Assembly (NCBI GenBank): GCA_964541895.1
Contig: CAZISM010000148.1
Span: forward strand, 1 to 12,488
Origin: CAZISM01 sp964541895
GTDB taxonomy: Bacteria; Zhuqueibacterota; Zhuqueibacteria; Residuimicrobiales; Residuimicrobiaceae
DNA: 12,488 nt
Direction of reading: 5' to 3'
The position numbers and the translations under genes are program-made. Below, piece by piece: positions 1 through 6,214 of the stretch; the first letter of the stretch is position 1, and every line of letters starts with the position of its first letter. The notes beneath the pieces are model-generated. The model saw nothing but the letters and a program-made list of their open reading frames with translations. It had not been told where the DNA came from and made no database searches.

Positions 1-110
1 CATCGCCAAATCGATGGCGGATGCCTGACAAAGATGCGGTCTGAATGCGGATTCACGGTTGCCAAAAGTACGATGCTGAACAAAGGAGCTCTATCGCCAT
101 CCAATTTGGC
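1..110. other. Short region downstream of receiver gene, no gene seen
   Basis: This stretch lies downstream of the minus-strand receiver gene and is cut by the window edge. I see no convincing coding sequence on either strand. A small inverted repeat (CGCCA at 4-8, TGGCG at 15-19, 6-nt loop) is the only structure. It has no T-tract on either side, so it is not called a terminator. Confidence 0.4.
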
Positions 111-527
111 TTAATTCACGGTCAGCAATTCGCGCTTGGCGATTATCTTTTCAGTCGCCTCGACGATGTCGTGCGTTTCACGATGGTCGCGCGGCCTGGA
201 GGTCTGAAAGGTGACCCCCTGCTCGGCGGCGACTTTGCGGATTTGAAACGTGATATCGTCGGCCAGCATCACAACCGGCATGCGAGGGCGCAACCGGCGA
301 ATCACCGGAATGACATCCACCCCCACATTCCCCGTCATGTCCAGATCCACGATCATCAAATCGACGTCGTGATCCAGCATCTCTGTCACTGCTTCCAGGC
401 CGCGTGACACGGTGAACAGTTCGTAATGCAGCTCGCTGAATTTCTTGCGCAGGGAGTCTTCGACTCCCCGGTCGGACGTAGCCAGTACGATCCGTTTCCT
501 CCTTTTCAAATCTTTGTTTGTTTCCAT
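111..527 (-). CDS. Stand-alone atypical response-regulator receiver domain
   Basis: A 138-residue single-domain protein with the CheY-like alternating beta/alpha pattern and no output domain. Residues 12-131 cover the fold. The likely phosphoacceptor is D61, in the IVDLDMTG context after strand 3. Other active-site positions are altered: the acidic pair after strand 1 reads T-S-D (17-19) instead of D-D, the strand-4 Thr/Ser is Ala (A89 in VMLADD), and the conserved Lys before Pro is Arg (R111-P112). This suggests weak, altered or no phosphorylation, with a possible role as a constitutive or adaptor receiver; that is inference. The ATG at 527 has GGAG 7 nt upstream. The gene points the same way as the kinase/NtrC operon but sits 780 bp beyond it behind its own candidate promoter. 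It is probably a separate unit that may share partners with those kinases. Confidence 0.85.
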   Translation of the reverse strand: METNKDLKRRKRIVLATSDRGVEDSLRKKFSELHYELFTVSRGLEAVTEMLDHDVDLMIVDLDMTGNVGVDVIPVIRRLRPRMPVVMLADDITFQIRKVAAEQGVTFQTSRPRDHRETHDIVEATEKIIAKRELLTVN

Positions 528-572
528 GATGACTCCATTATGCCTGTTACTTCGTATCCACCTCTCCCATCA

Positions 573-691
573 TTACCAACCCAGTTCCACTAGTTCCGTT
601 TGTATGCTGTCATGGATGAGTTTGAAAGCAGGTTTAATAATGGCTTTTGCTTCACATCTGCTTTAACAACATCCATGCCACTCGTTTTCAA
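573..691 (-). pseudogene. Possible leader peptide or frameshifted small gene upstream of the receiver
   Basis: Reading minus from a TTG at 691, with AGGAG at 701-697 (5-nt spacing), gives a 33-codon ORF ending at TAG 592-590. It contains the stretch KTSGMDVVKADVKQKP. A -1 shift near 653-655 enters a second open frame that looks at least as protein-like (EAKAIIKPAFKLIHDS, then IQTELVELGW) and stops at TAA 575-573. The joined product would be about 39 residues, helical and acidic/basic mixed. It lies between the candidate promoter (777-804) and the receiver start (527), so it would be in the leader transcript. I do not recognise it. It could be a leader peptide, a gene broken by one lost base, a sequencing indel, or chance in AT-rich DNA. 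Confidence 0.2.
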
Positions 692-734
692 TAGATCTCC
701 TAATTGTTCATTATTGTTTTTTATACATTTAAAC

Positions 735-751
735 CAGTAATACCATTACTG
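735..751. promoter_or_regulatory. 17-bp perfect palindrome, candidate operator or leader hairpin
   Basis: CAGTAAT at 735-741 and ATTACTG at 745-751 form a perfect 7-bp inverted repeat with a 3-nt centre. It sits about 25 bp downstream of the minus-strand -10 candidate at 777-782, where a repressor could block the receiver promoter. Transcribed, it would be a weak AU-rich hairpin near the 5' end. Its function is inferred from position and symmetry only. Confidence 0.35.
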
Positions 752-776
752 AATTAATTATTTAGTTAACAGTTTG

Positions 777-804
777 ATTATATTGTGTTACCATTTATTG
801 TCAT
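777..804 (-). promoter_or_regulatory. Candidate sigma70-type promoter for the receiver gene
   Basis: On the minus strand, ATGACA (804-799, 5 of 6 matches to TTGACA) is followed after 16 nt by a perfect TATAAT (782-777), with an A-rich run upstream of the -35. The predicted start near 770 leaves a leader of about 240 nt before the receiver ATG at 527, spanning the palindrome and the small ORF. AT-rich DNA raises the chance of a false match. Confidence 0.45.
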
Positions 805-986
805 TTTTTACAAAAGCTGCTCAGTATATTATTTTTTATAGATTTATATAAATATCAAAACCGACGCTCCGCCATTGGACTGCAACTTGTTTGTTACAGA
901 TCCCGGTCTGTATGAGCGGCGTGAATAGGGAACGCATGGTCGAGCGCATTTTTTTTTACAGCAAACATACACGGACGCGCAGACCA

Positions 987-1024
987 CCGGCACAGCCAGG
1001 AGTGCACCTGACACGCTGTGCCGG
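987..1024. repeat. Strong compound inverted repeat (hairpin)
   Basis: CCGGCACAGC (987-996) pairs perfectly with GCTGTGCCGG (1015-1024). Inside it, CAGG (997-1000) pairs with CCTG (1007-1010) around AGTGCA, leaving a 4-nt bulge ACAC. The stem is 14 bp in all and mostly G-C. No T-tract follows on either strand, so it is not a standard intrinsic terminator. It may be part of a structured RNA, a REP-like element or a protein-binding site. Confidence 0.6.
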
Positions 1025-1130
1025 CAGCCTGGATTGTTCGATGCCAAATGGTAGCTCCATGCCATGCAGGCAGATGGGTCGTGTCGAAGCATAGCCAGGA
1101 ATGTCCGGGGCGTTTTTTTTGTCACGAAAA

Positions 1131-1178
1131 GGAACAACGCATGGTGCGCGAGCAGGTTGGTCGCGCTGTTATGGTTCC
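1131..1178. repeat. Nested inverted repeat
   Basis: GCGCGA (1146-1151) and TCGCGC (1161-1166) pair around a 9-nt loop. GGAAC (1131-1135) and GTTCC (1174-1178) form an outer 5-bp stem. It is weaker than the repeat at 987-1024. It is noted because three such structures follow each other in a gene-free stretch. Confidence 0.35.
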
Positions 1179-1251
1179 TGGCAGTGTGATGGCGAGATTG
1201 AAAACAACAGGGCAACGATGTTGAGGTTGGTCAAGGGGGGAGAACACATTT

Positions 1252-1286
1252 CGACCCTGCAAAAGCCGGGTGCCGTTGCAGGGTCG
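1252..1286 (-). terminator. Hairpin just downstream of the kinase/NtrC operon
   Basis: CGACCCTGCA (1252-1261) and TGCAGGGTCG (1277-1286) are a perfect 10-bp inverted repeat with a 15-nt loop that can form a further short C-G stem. It begins 22 bp after the stop of the NtrC-family gene, the right place to end or stabilise that transcript. The minus strand continues AAATGTGTTC, with no run of U, so it could be a Rho-independent terminator of poor type or a 3'-end-protecting hairpin. Confidence 0.45.
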
Positions 1287-1308
1287 CTGTTCATGAAGCA
1301 GAGCGGGC

Positions 1309-2739
1309 CTATTCCGATTCTCCGGCATGGCGTTCGGTTTTTATATCATGGGCCTCGATGCTGCGATACACGGTTTTGCGATTTATGCCCATGGCTTCCG
1401 CCACCTTGGAGATGTTGTGGTTGTACTTGACCAGCATGCGTTCGAGATAGTGCTTTTCGAACTCTTCGATCAGCTTGGCCTTGGCTTCCTTGAATCCCAG
1501 TTCCGGGTCCGGAGAGGGGATGAACACTTTTTTATTGGCAGGCCGGATATAGTCCGGCAAATCCGCCACCGTGAGTTCCGGCTTTTGCGCCAGCGCCACC
1601 ATGCGTTCGATGGTGTGCTGCAATTCACGCACATTGCCCGGCCACTGATATTGCTGCATCAGCAGCAGGGCATCGCTGTGAATCGATTCCACTTCGACCA
1701 GGCCCGAGAAACGGTATTGTTTGAGAAAATGATAAGAGAGCGTCGCAATGTCTTCGCTGCGTTCGCGCAGCAGCGGCAGATGAATGCGAACCACATTGAG
1801 GCGAAAATAGAGATCGTCACGCATTTTTTTCTCGCGCACGAGTTCCTCCGGATCCTTGTTGGTGGCGCTGATGATGCGCACATCGATCTCTTTTTCTGAC
1901 AGGCCGCCGATGCGGCGAATGGTGCGCTCCTGCAGCACACGCAGCAGCTTTTGCTGCATATCCATATTCACTTCACAGATTTCATCGAGAAAAATGGTGC
2001 CCTTGTCCGCCGCCTCGAACAGGCCCATTTTGTCTGTGGCGCCGGTGAAGGCGCCCTTGGTGTGGCCGAACAGCTCCGCTTCCAGCAGGGTCTCCGGCAA
2101 CGCACCGACCGCTACCGGCACAAAGGGGTGTTCACGACGCGGACTGTGGCGGTGCATGCCGCGCGCCAGCACCTCCTTGCCCGTGCCGGTGTCACCGGTG
2201 ATAAAAACCGTGGCGCTGGTCTGGGCCACCCTTTTGGCTTTTTCAAGCACCTCCTTGAACGCCGGGCTGGTGCCGATGGCACCGAGAAATCCGGAATCGT
2301 TGGCCAGATCCAGCTGGCTGCGCAGATATCGGTTCTCGCGCTGCACCTTGGCAAAACGAACCGCACGCTCCACGGCCTGCACCAGATCCTGGCTGGAGAC
2401 CATTTTCTGCACATAATCAAACGCCCCCCGCTTCAGGGCATCCACCGCCTGCGCAATCGTGCCTGGGCCGGAAATCATGATCACCACCGCTTCCGGATCC
2501 ATGCGGCGTATTTCATCGAGAATGACAAACCCCTCGGTGCTGCCGAGCTCTTGCCAGAGCAGATCGGTCAGCACCACCAGCGGCCGTTCCTTGGCATAAA
2601 TCCGAATCGCCTCGGCGGCACTGTCTGCAGAAAAACAGTGGTACCCTTCGCCTTTTAACAGTTTGACGGCGGCATCCCGCACCTGCTTTTCATCATCTAC
2701 CACCAGAACGGTGCTCTTTTTGCTGTTCATTTTTTCCAT
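1309..2739 (-). CDS. NtrC-family sigma54-dependent response regulator
   Basis: A 476-residue three-domain activator of normal family length. The receiver (10-125) has acidic D15/D16, phosphoacceptor D59, S90 and K112; the usual Pro after the Lys is Met. The AAA+ sigma54-interaction domain (about 152-385) has Walker A GDTGTGKE (182-189), GAFTGA (229-234), Walker B TIFLDEI (248-254), the likely arginine finger region RDDLYFRL (307-314) and sensor II WPGNVREL (366-373). The Fis-type helix-turn-helix lies at about 441-465 (ISKVAEAMGINRKTVYR). With GAFTGA intact it should remodel sigma54 holoenzyme at enhancer-dependent promoters. It is the last gene of the kinase operon, 15 nt after the second kinase. 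GGAG at 2740-2743 directly abuts this ATG and sits 9 nt before a second in-frame ATG at 2730, which may be the true start. Target genes are unknown. Confidence 0.95.
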   Translation of the reverse strand: MEKMNSKKSTVLVVDDEKQVRDAAVKLLKGEGYHCFSADSAAEAIRIYAKERPLVVLTDLLWQELGSTEGFVILDEIRRMDPEAVVIMISGPGTIAQAVDALKRGAFDYVQKMVSSQDLVQAVERAVRFAKVQRENRYLRSQLDLANDSGFLGAIGTSPAFKEVLEKAKRVAQTSATVFITGDTGTGKEVLARGMHRHSPRREHPFVPVAVGALPETLLEAELFGHTKGAFTGATDKMGLFEAADKGTIFLDEICEVNMDMQQKLLRVLQERTIRRIGGLSEKEIDVRIISATNKDPEELVREKKMRDDLYFRLNVVRIHLPLLRERSEDIATLSYHFLKQYRFSGLVEVESIHSDALLLMQQYQWPGNVRELQHTIERMVALAQKPELTVADLPDYIRPANKKVFIPSPDPELGFKEAKAKLIEEFEKHYLERMLVKYNHNISKVAEAMGINRKTVYRSIEAHDIKTERHAGESE

Positions 2740-2754
2740 CTCCGACCTACCTCG

Positions 2755-3777
2755 TTATGCTTGCCATGATTCGACCGGCAACCGGATCGTAACGGTCGTG
2801 CCTTCGCCCGGCGTGCTTATCAGCTCCATGCCGCCGCCGTGTACGTCAAAAATTCGGAACGCCGTGGGCAGACCCAAACCCAGGTGATCGCCCGGCTTGG
2901 TGCCATAGAAGGGCAACAGCGCTTTCTCACACTCCTGCCGGCTCATCCCTTCGCCCTGATCCCGAATCACAATATACAAAGTCCCTTCTGATTTCTCCAG
3001 CCGGCACTGTATGGTGACCACACCGCCATCGGGCATGGCCTCGGCGGCGTTGCTCAGGATATGAATCAGCGCCTGTTCCAGGGTGATGTCATTACCGCGC
3101 ACGCGGGCGCTGCTTGCCTCTGCCGCCAGGTGAAATTCCACCGCTTTTCTGCTGAACAACATGCGCACCACATCGACTGCTTTTTCCATGGTGCGGTACA
3201 CATCCACCCGCTGCCGGCAAAGTTCCGGATTCTGGATGAGACGCTCCAGCGCCGTGGTGACCTGATTCAGCCGATAGATCCCTTCCTGTATGGATAAAAG
3301 ATCATCCTGCAATATGGCCGGCGAACCGGATTGCAGGGCCATGCTGAGACGGTTCATTAGGGAGCTGAGCGGAGCATGAAGCAATTCCACCAGCGGCGCC
3401 GCCAGGGTGGAGAGTATTTCGACGTTCGCGCGGAGCTGCCGGTCCGAATGAACTTTTTTTTCAGCGGTGAGATCCTGCAGCGTCACCAGCACGCCCGCCA
3501 CGCGGCTGCGGCGGACCAGGGGTTCCACTTTGATCCGCAGCAGGCAGGGCCGGTGCAGTCGTTCCTGCAGGTCGGCCTCCACCGTCAGGGTCTTGCCGCC
3601 GCTCAGGACCGGTTCACAGAGCCGTTTCAGGTGCAGGCCGGTCCATTCACGCAACCAGGGCGCCATGCTTTCACCGGCCGACAGGGGCGCGGCCGCGATC
3701 CTTTTCAGCAAATGGCCCTGGCTGGATTGCACCAGCAGATCCCGATCCAGAATGAGTTGTTGTACAGCTGAATCCAA
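2755..3777 (-). CDS. PAS-type sensor histidine kinase lacking the canonical His
   Basis: A 340-residue soluble protein with a PAS-like domain (about 1-105), a dimerisation helix region (about 110-185) and a HATPase_c domain (about 195-336). The ATP lid motifs are present: N box ILSNAAEAMPDGG (N243), G1 RDQGEGM (272-278), F box LPFYGTKP and G2 GLGLPTAF (300-307). In the H box the Pro-Leu of HExxxPL is kept (P136-L137), but the position five before it, normally His, is Glu (E131). The only nearby His is H134, three residues off and only two before the Pro. It may act as a pseudokinase, an ATP-binding partner of the upstream kinase, or use H134; this is inference. No transmembrane segments are seen. 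The start is TTG: an in-frame TAG lies just upstream and the PAS pattern begins near residue 5. There are 45 nt to the upstream kinase and 15 nt to the regulator. Confidence 0.85.
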   Translation of the reverse strand: MDSAVQQLILDRDLLVQSSQGHLLKRIAAAPLSAGESMAPWLREWTGLHLKRLCEPVLSGGKTLTVEADLQERLHRPCLLRIKVEPLVRRSRVAGVLVTLQDLTAEKKVHSDRQLRANVEILSTLAAPLVELLHAPLSSLMNRLSMALQSGSPAILQDDLLSIQEGIYRLNQVTTALERLIQNPELCRQRVDVYRTMEKAVDVVRMLFSRKAVEFHLAAEASSARVRGNDITLEQALIHILSNAAEAMPDGGVVTIQCRLEKSEGTLYIVIRDQGEGMSRQECEKALLPFYGTKPGDHLGLGLPTAFRIFDVHGGGMELISTPGEGTTVTIRLPVESWQA

Positions 3778-3822
3778 GATAAGCTCATTTGGCTAAAAGT
3801 CAGTCAGCATACTTCTGTCCGG

Positions 3823-4953
3823 CTAGTAATGCTTCTCCTCCCGGGCTTGGTACTGATTTGCCGTGGGATGTCCCGGAAGGATCACCATAACGTGCGTGCC
3901 CATATCCCGTTCCGTTGACAGGCGGATCCAGCCGCGATGCTGATTCACCACCCGATAGGCCACGGCCAGACCCTGACCGGCTCCGGCGCTCGCCTTGGTT
4001 GTAAAGTAAGCGTCGAAAATCTGGGGCAGGAATTCGGGACGTATACCCGGCCCGTCATCCTGCACTGAAATCAGAAAATGGTCCGGCTCCGGATTATAAC
4101 AGAGCGTCACCGATACCCGCCCCTCCTTGCCTGCTGCTTCCAGGGCATTCAACAGAATCCGCGTCACCGCATCCTGCAAACCTTGAAAATGGCCGTAATA
4201 CTCCGGCAGATCAGCCTGAATCTGAATCGAAACCGGGTGCTCTGAGCCGGGATACTGGAATTCGGCCATGTTGCGACTGGCGTTGAGCAACGCTTGCCAG
4301 TCTATCGGGATAAAACCCGGCTCGTAGCGCTCACACTGCTTGCCGGACTCGAGCAGAAAGCTGCGCAAGGTCAGGATCTGCTCCTCCATGTTCTGCAGCA
4401 GCGACTGGATCGGTGCCAGAGAGTTGCCGTTGCGACGCTCCAGCAGGCGGATGCTGTCCAGAGTGCTCATCAGGGCCCCCACCATATTGCCCATGTCGTG
4501 GGTATACCGCCGCACAACCCGTTGAATCGCTTCCTGTTTCTCGTCCACCATCTTCCACAGACTGCGCTGTTCGTAAAGAATGGCCGGATCCGCGGTGAGT
4601 AAAATGGCCACCTCCGCCTGGTCACCCATGGTGATCCTGAAAAGAGAGAGCTGCACCGAACGACTGAAAAAACGGTCCCTGGCATCGGGGGCATATAAAA
4701 ACGTCTGGCTGGTGCCGCTGCACAACAGGGCGCTGAACCGCTGCAACCATTCTTCGTGCTCATCCGGATGAACCAAAGTGAAAAAAGAACGCCGCAACGC
4801 CGCTTCCTGGTATTGAAAAAGAGATTTAAAAAATTGATTAAAGTGCAGGAGATGAAAATCCTTGCTCAGAACTGCAACGGCAAAGGGGAAAATATCCAAG
4901 GTGGGAATGAAACCATCCGGCATTTCTGCGGCGTAACGCTCATTAGCATCCAT
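3823..4953 (-). CDS. Soluble PAS-domain sensor histidine kinase
   Basis: First gene of the signalling operon, 376 residues from the ATG used here. A PAS-like domain covers about 17-120. A HisKA-like H box YTHDMGN (His at residue 152 from this start) resembles the HDxxN boxes of NtrB/hybrid-type kinases. The HATPase_c domain has N box ILLNALEAAG, G1 DDGPGI, F box IFDAYFTTKA and G2 GAGQGLAVAY. It should autophosphorylate and pass phosphate to the NtrC-family regulator two genes downstream. There is no signal peptide or membrane span, so the stimulus is cytoplasmic. A GTG at 4965 would add four residues, but the strong GAGGG (4963-4959) lies across that start and is 5 nt before the ATG at 4953, so the ATG is preferred. 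The PAS ligand is unknown. Confidence 0.9.
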   Translation of the reverse strand: MDANERYAAEMPDGFIPTLDIFPFAVAVLSKDFHLLHFNQFFKSLFQYQEAALRRSFFTLVHPDEHEEWLQRFSALLCSGTSQTFLYAPDARDRFFSRSVQLSLFRITMGDQAEVAILLTADPAILYEQRSLWKMVDEKQEAIQRVVRRYTHDMGNMVGALMSTLDSIRLLERRNGNSLAPIQSLLQNMEEQILTLRSFLLESGKQCERYEPGFIPIDWQALLNASRNMAEFQYPGSEHPVSIQIQADLPEYYGHFQGLQDAVTRILLNALEAAGKEGRVSVTLCYNPEPDHFLISVQDDGPGIRPEFLPQIFDAYFTTKASAGAGQGLAVAYRVVNQHRGWIRLSTERDMGTHVMVILPGHPTANQYQAREEKHY

Positions 4954-4956
4954 AAT

Positions 4957-4963
4957 CACCCTC
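4957..4963 (-). promoter_or_regulatory. Ribosome binding site deciding the first kinase start
   Basis: GAGGGTG on the minus strand, 5 nt before the ATG at 4953 when measured from the last G of GAGGG. It overlaps the alternative GTG at 4965, which argues against that upstream start. Confidence 0.6.
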
Positions 4964-5053
4964 ACATCAATCCCAAATCTGACACCGTGGGAGCCTGCCC
5001 GCTATGGATGCACGTAACGTACGCTGCGCGACATTGTAGACTTGATACCCTAT

Positions 5054-5087
5054 AATATACAACAATTGTCCCACGAATGCAACAATT
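5054..5087 (-). promoter_or_regulatory. Candidate promoter of the kinase operon with paired direct repeats
   Basis: On the minus strand a TTGCAT (5082-5077) is followed after 17 nt by TATATT (5059-5054), with A/T-rich UP-element-like DNA upstream (5088-5125). Two copies of CAACAATT (plus-strand sense), at 5060-5067 and 5080-5087, are 20 bp apart start to start, about two helical turns. They bracket the spacer and could bind a regulator to one face of the helix. The -35 is a weak match. Confidence 0.3.
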
Positions 5088-5214
5088 AATTAATTATTTG
5101 CCATTTCTTTCGTTTTTTTTCAGTAAATGAGACATTAATGCCACATGCGGATTAAGCACTGTAAGTAAATCAAATATCATTGCTTATTAGATTTTTTTCC
5201 AGTACATTTTGCTC

Positions 5215-5523
5215 ATGATCGCAAATCATAAGAATTCTACACACACACCGCTCAGAAGTTGCTGTAGCTGTAGAAAAAAGGGATCGCCCGGGCAATTTTT
5301 GCGCGTCACCTGCAGCGCGACCGACGGCTTGCAGCTGGATGAAACGTTCAAAAGGCCGGGCCGTGGTGCCTATCTTTGCCGCTGCACCGCTTGCATCGAG
5401 CAGGCGCTGAAAAAAGGATCCCTGGCGCGCAGTCTGCGCCTGCCGTTGGCGGCCAAACAGACGACTCGTTTCCTGCAGCAGTGCCTGACCAGAATCAGCG
5501 AGAACGCAGATGCCGAAAAATAA
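5215..5523 (+). CDS. ylxR: YlxR/RnpM-family (DUF448) RNA-binding protein
   Basis: A 102-residue protein with the two family hallmarks: the Arg-Cys-x-x-Cys-Arg motif (RSCCSCR, 14-20 from the ATG at 5215) and PGRGAYLC (48-55), followed by the basic helix EQALKKGSLARSLRLP. Known YlxR proteins bind RNA, and the Bacillus subtilis member modulates RNase P. The gene usually sits between nusA and infB; here it starts a plus-strand group with endonuclease III and an amylase, so its context is unusual. Its last 14 nt overlap nth in another frame, suggesting coupled translation. The C-terminal tail (about 78-102) extends past the usual core. The start is uncertain: TTG at 5209 and ATG at 5215 are in frame and neither has a clear Shine-Dalgarno sequence. 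The ATG gives a normal spacing to the Cys motif. Confidence 0.85.
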   Translation: MIANHKNSTHTPLRSCCSCRKKGSPGQFLRVTCSATDGLQLDETFKRPGRGAYLCRCTACIEQALKKGSLARSLRLPLAAKQTTRFLQQCLTRISENADAEK

Positions 5524-6214
5524 CAGCGCCTCTGTTCGCAACGTGGCCGCCATCACCCGGCTGCTGGCGAAACACTTTGGTGAGCCGATACGTCCACCGG
5601 GAGCCGATTTTCTTCAGGACCTGATCTGGACGCTGCTTTCGCAAAATACCAACGATAAAAATGCCGAGACCGCCTACAAACAGCTGCGCCAGCGCTTTCC
5701 CGAGTGGCAGAGCATCACCGATGCCCGGCCCGCTGCCATCGAAGCCGCCATTCGCCCGGCCGGGCTCGGCCGGCAAAAAGCCGGCCACATCAAGTCCATT
5801 CTGAAATGGGTGCGGGCCACCTTCGGCGGCTATGATTTGAATTTTCTCTGCGAACGGCCGCCGGATGAGGTGCGCGATCTCTTCCTCGGCTTGAAAGGCA
5901 TCGGCGTGAAAACCATCAGCGTAACCCTGATGGCTGCCTGCGGACATGACGTCTTCCCCGTCGATACCCATGTCCATCGCATCTGTCGGCGCCTGCAGCT
6001 GGTCCCGGACAACGCCTCGGCTGAAAAAACACACTGGCTCATGCAACCGTTCGTGCCCAAAGGCAAAGCCTTTTCCCTCCACATCAATATGCTGCGCCTG
6101 GGGCGCACCATCTGCAACGCCCGCAAACCCGATTGCGCACGATGCCCGCTGCAAAAACGGTGTCCTTCCGCTGCCACTGAGAGACAATACATGCCACGAC
6201 AGGATTCGCTATGA
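5510..6214 (+). CDS. nth: Endonuclease III (HhH-GPD DNA glycosylase/AP lyase)
   Basis: A 234-residue protein, slightly longer than the roughly 210-residue E. coli type. The helix-hairpin-helix is LKGIGVKT (128-135), with the catalytic lysine at K134. The catalytic Asp is D152 in VDTHVHR, the same 18-residue spacing as K120/D138 of E. coli Nth. The 4Fe-4S cluster ligands C202, C209, C212 and C218 follow the C-x6-C-x2-C-x5-C pattern. It should excise oxidised pyrimidines and cleave the abasic strand in base excision repair. The Lys separates it from MutY-type monofunctional enzymes. It overlaps ylxR by 14 nt at the front and the amylase by ATGA at the end. A short C-terminal tail after the cluster is not part of the core fold. 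Confidence 0.95.
   Translation: MPKNNSASVRNVAAITRLLAKHFGEPIRPPGADFLQDLIWTLLSQNTNDKNAETAYKQLRQRFPEWQSITDARPAAIEAAIRPAGLGRQKAGHIKSILKWVRATFGGYDLNFLCERPPDEVRDLFLGLKGIGVKTISVTLMAACGHDVFPVDTHVHRICRRLQLVPDNASAEKTHWLMQPFVPKGKAFSLHINMLRLGRTICNARKPDCARCPLQKRCPSAATERQYMPRQDSL

Larger units (their letters stand above)
528..1308. other. 780-bp intergenic region, AT-rich half plus structured GC-rich half
   Basis: No standard gene is supported here. Positions 690-860 are strongly AT-rich and hold a minus-strand promoter candidate and a palindrome. Positions 880-1300 are GC-richer and hold three notable inverted repeats (987-1024, 1131-1178, 1252-1286). They also hold a 9-bp direct repeat AGGTTGGTC at 1154-1162 and 1224-1232, exactly 70 bp apart. 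Open frames here (for example 844-1215 minus) have unlikely composition, rich in His, Cys and Arg, and match no family I know. A structured non-coding RNA, a decayed gene or a repeat-bearing spacer are all possible. Confidence 0.6.

Noticed and set aside
930..1135. Possible RNase P RNA or other known RNA, from a GGAATGTCCGGGGC-like string near 1097-1110
   Set aside because: Resembles part of the RNase P core only loosely; the partner conserved segments were not found nearby.
844..1215. 123-codon minus-strand open frame in the intergenic region
   Set aside because: Starts without a good ribosome binding site, is Cys/His/Arg-rich, covers two strong hairpins and resembles no protein family.
1951..2658. 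235-codon plus-strand open frame over the NtrC-family gene
   Set aside because: Shadow of the AAA+ and receiver coding sequence; His/Gln/Arg-rich with no domain.
5100..5200. T-runs at 5113-5120 and 5191-5197 as intrinsic terminators
   Set aside because: No GC-rich stem precedes either run; they are better seen as A/T tracts of promoter regions.
4966..5208. Sigma54 -24/-12 promoter for the signalling operon or ylxR
   Set aside because: No GG-N10-GC element close to consensus was found on either strand; the sigma70-like candidate is better.
5495..6187. 230-codon minus-strand open frame over nth
   Set aside because: The opposite strand carries complete endonuclease III motifs including the Fe-S cluster; this frame has no family resemblance.
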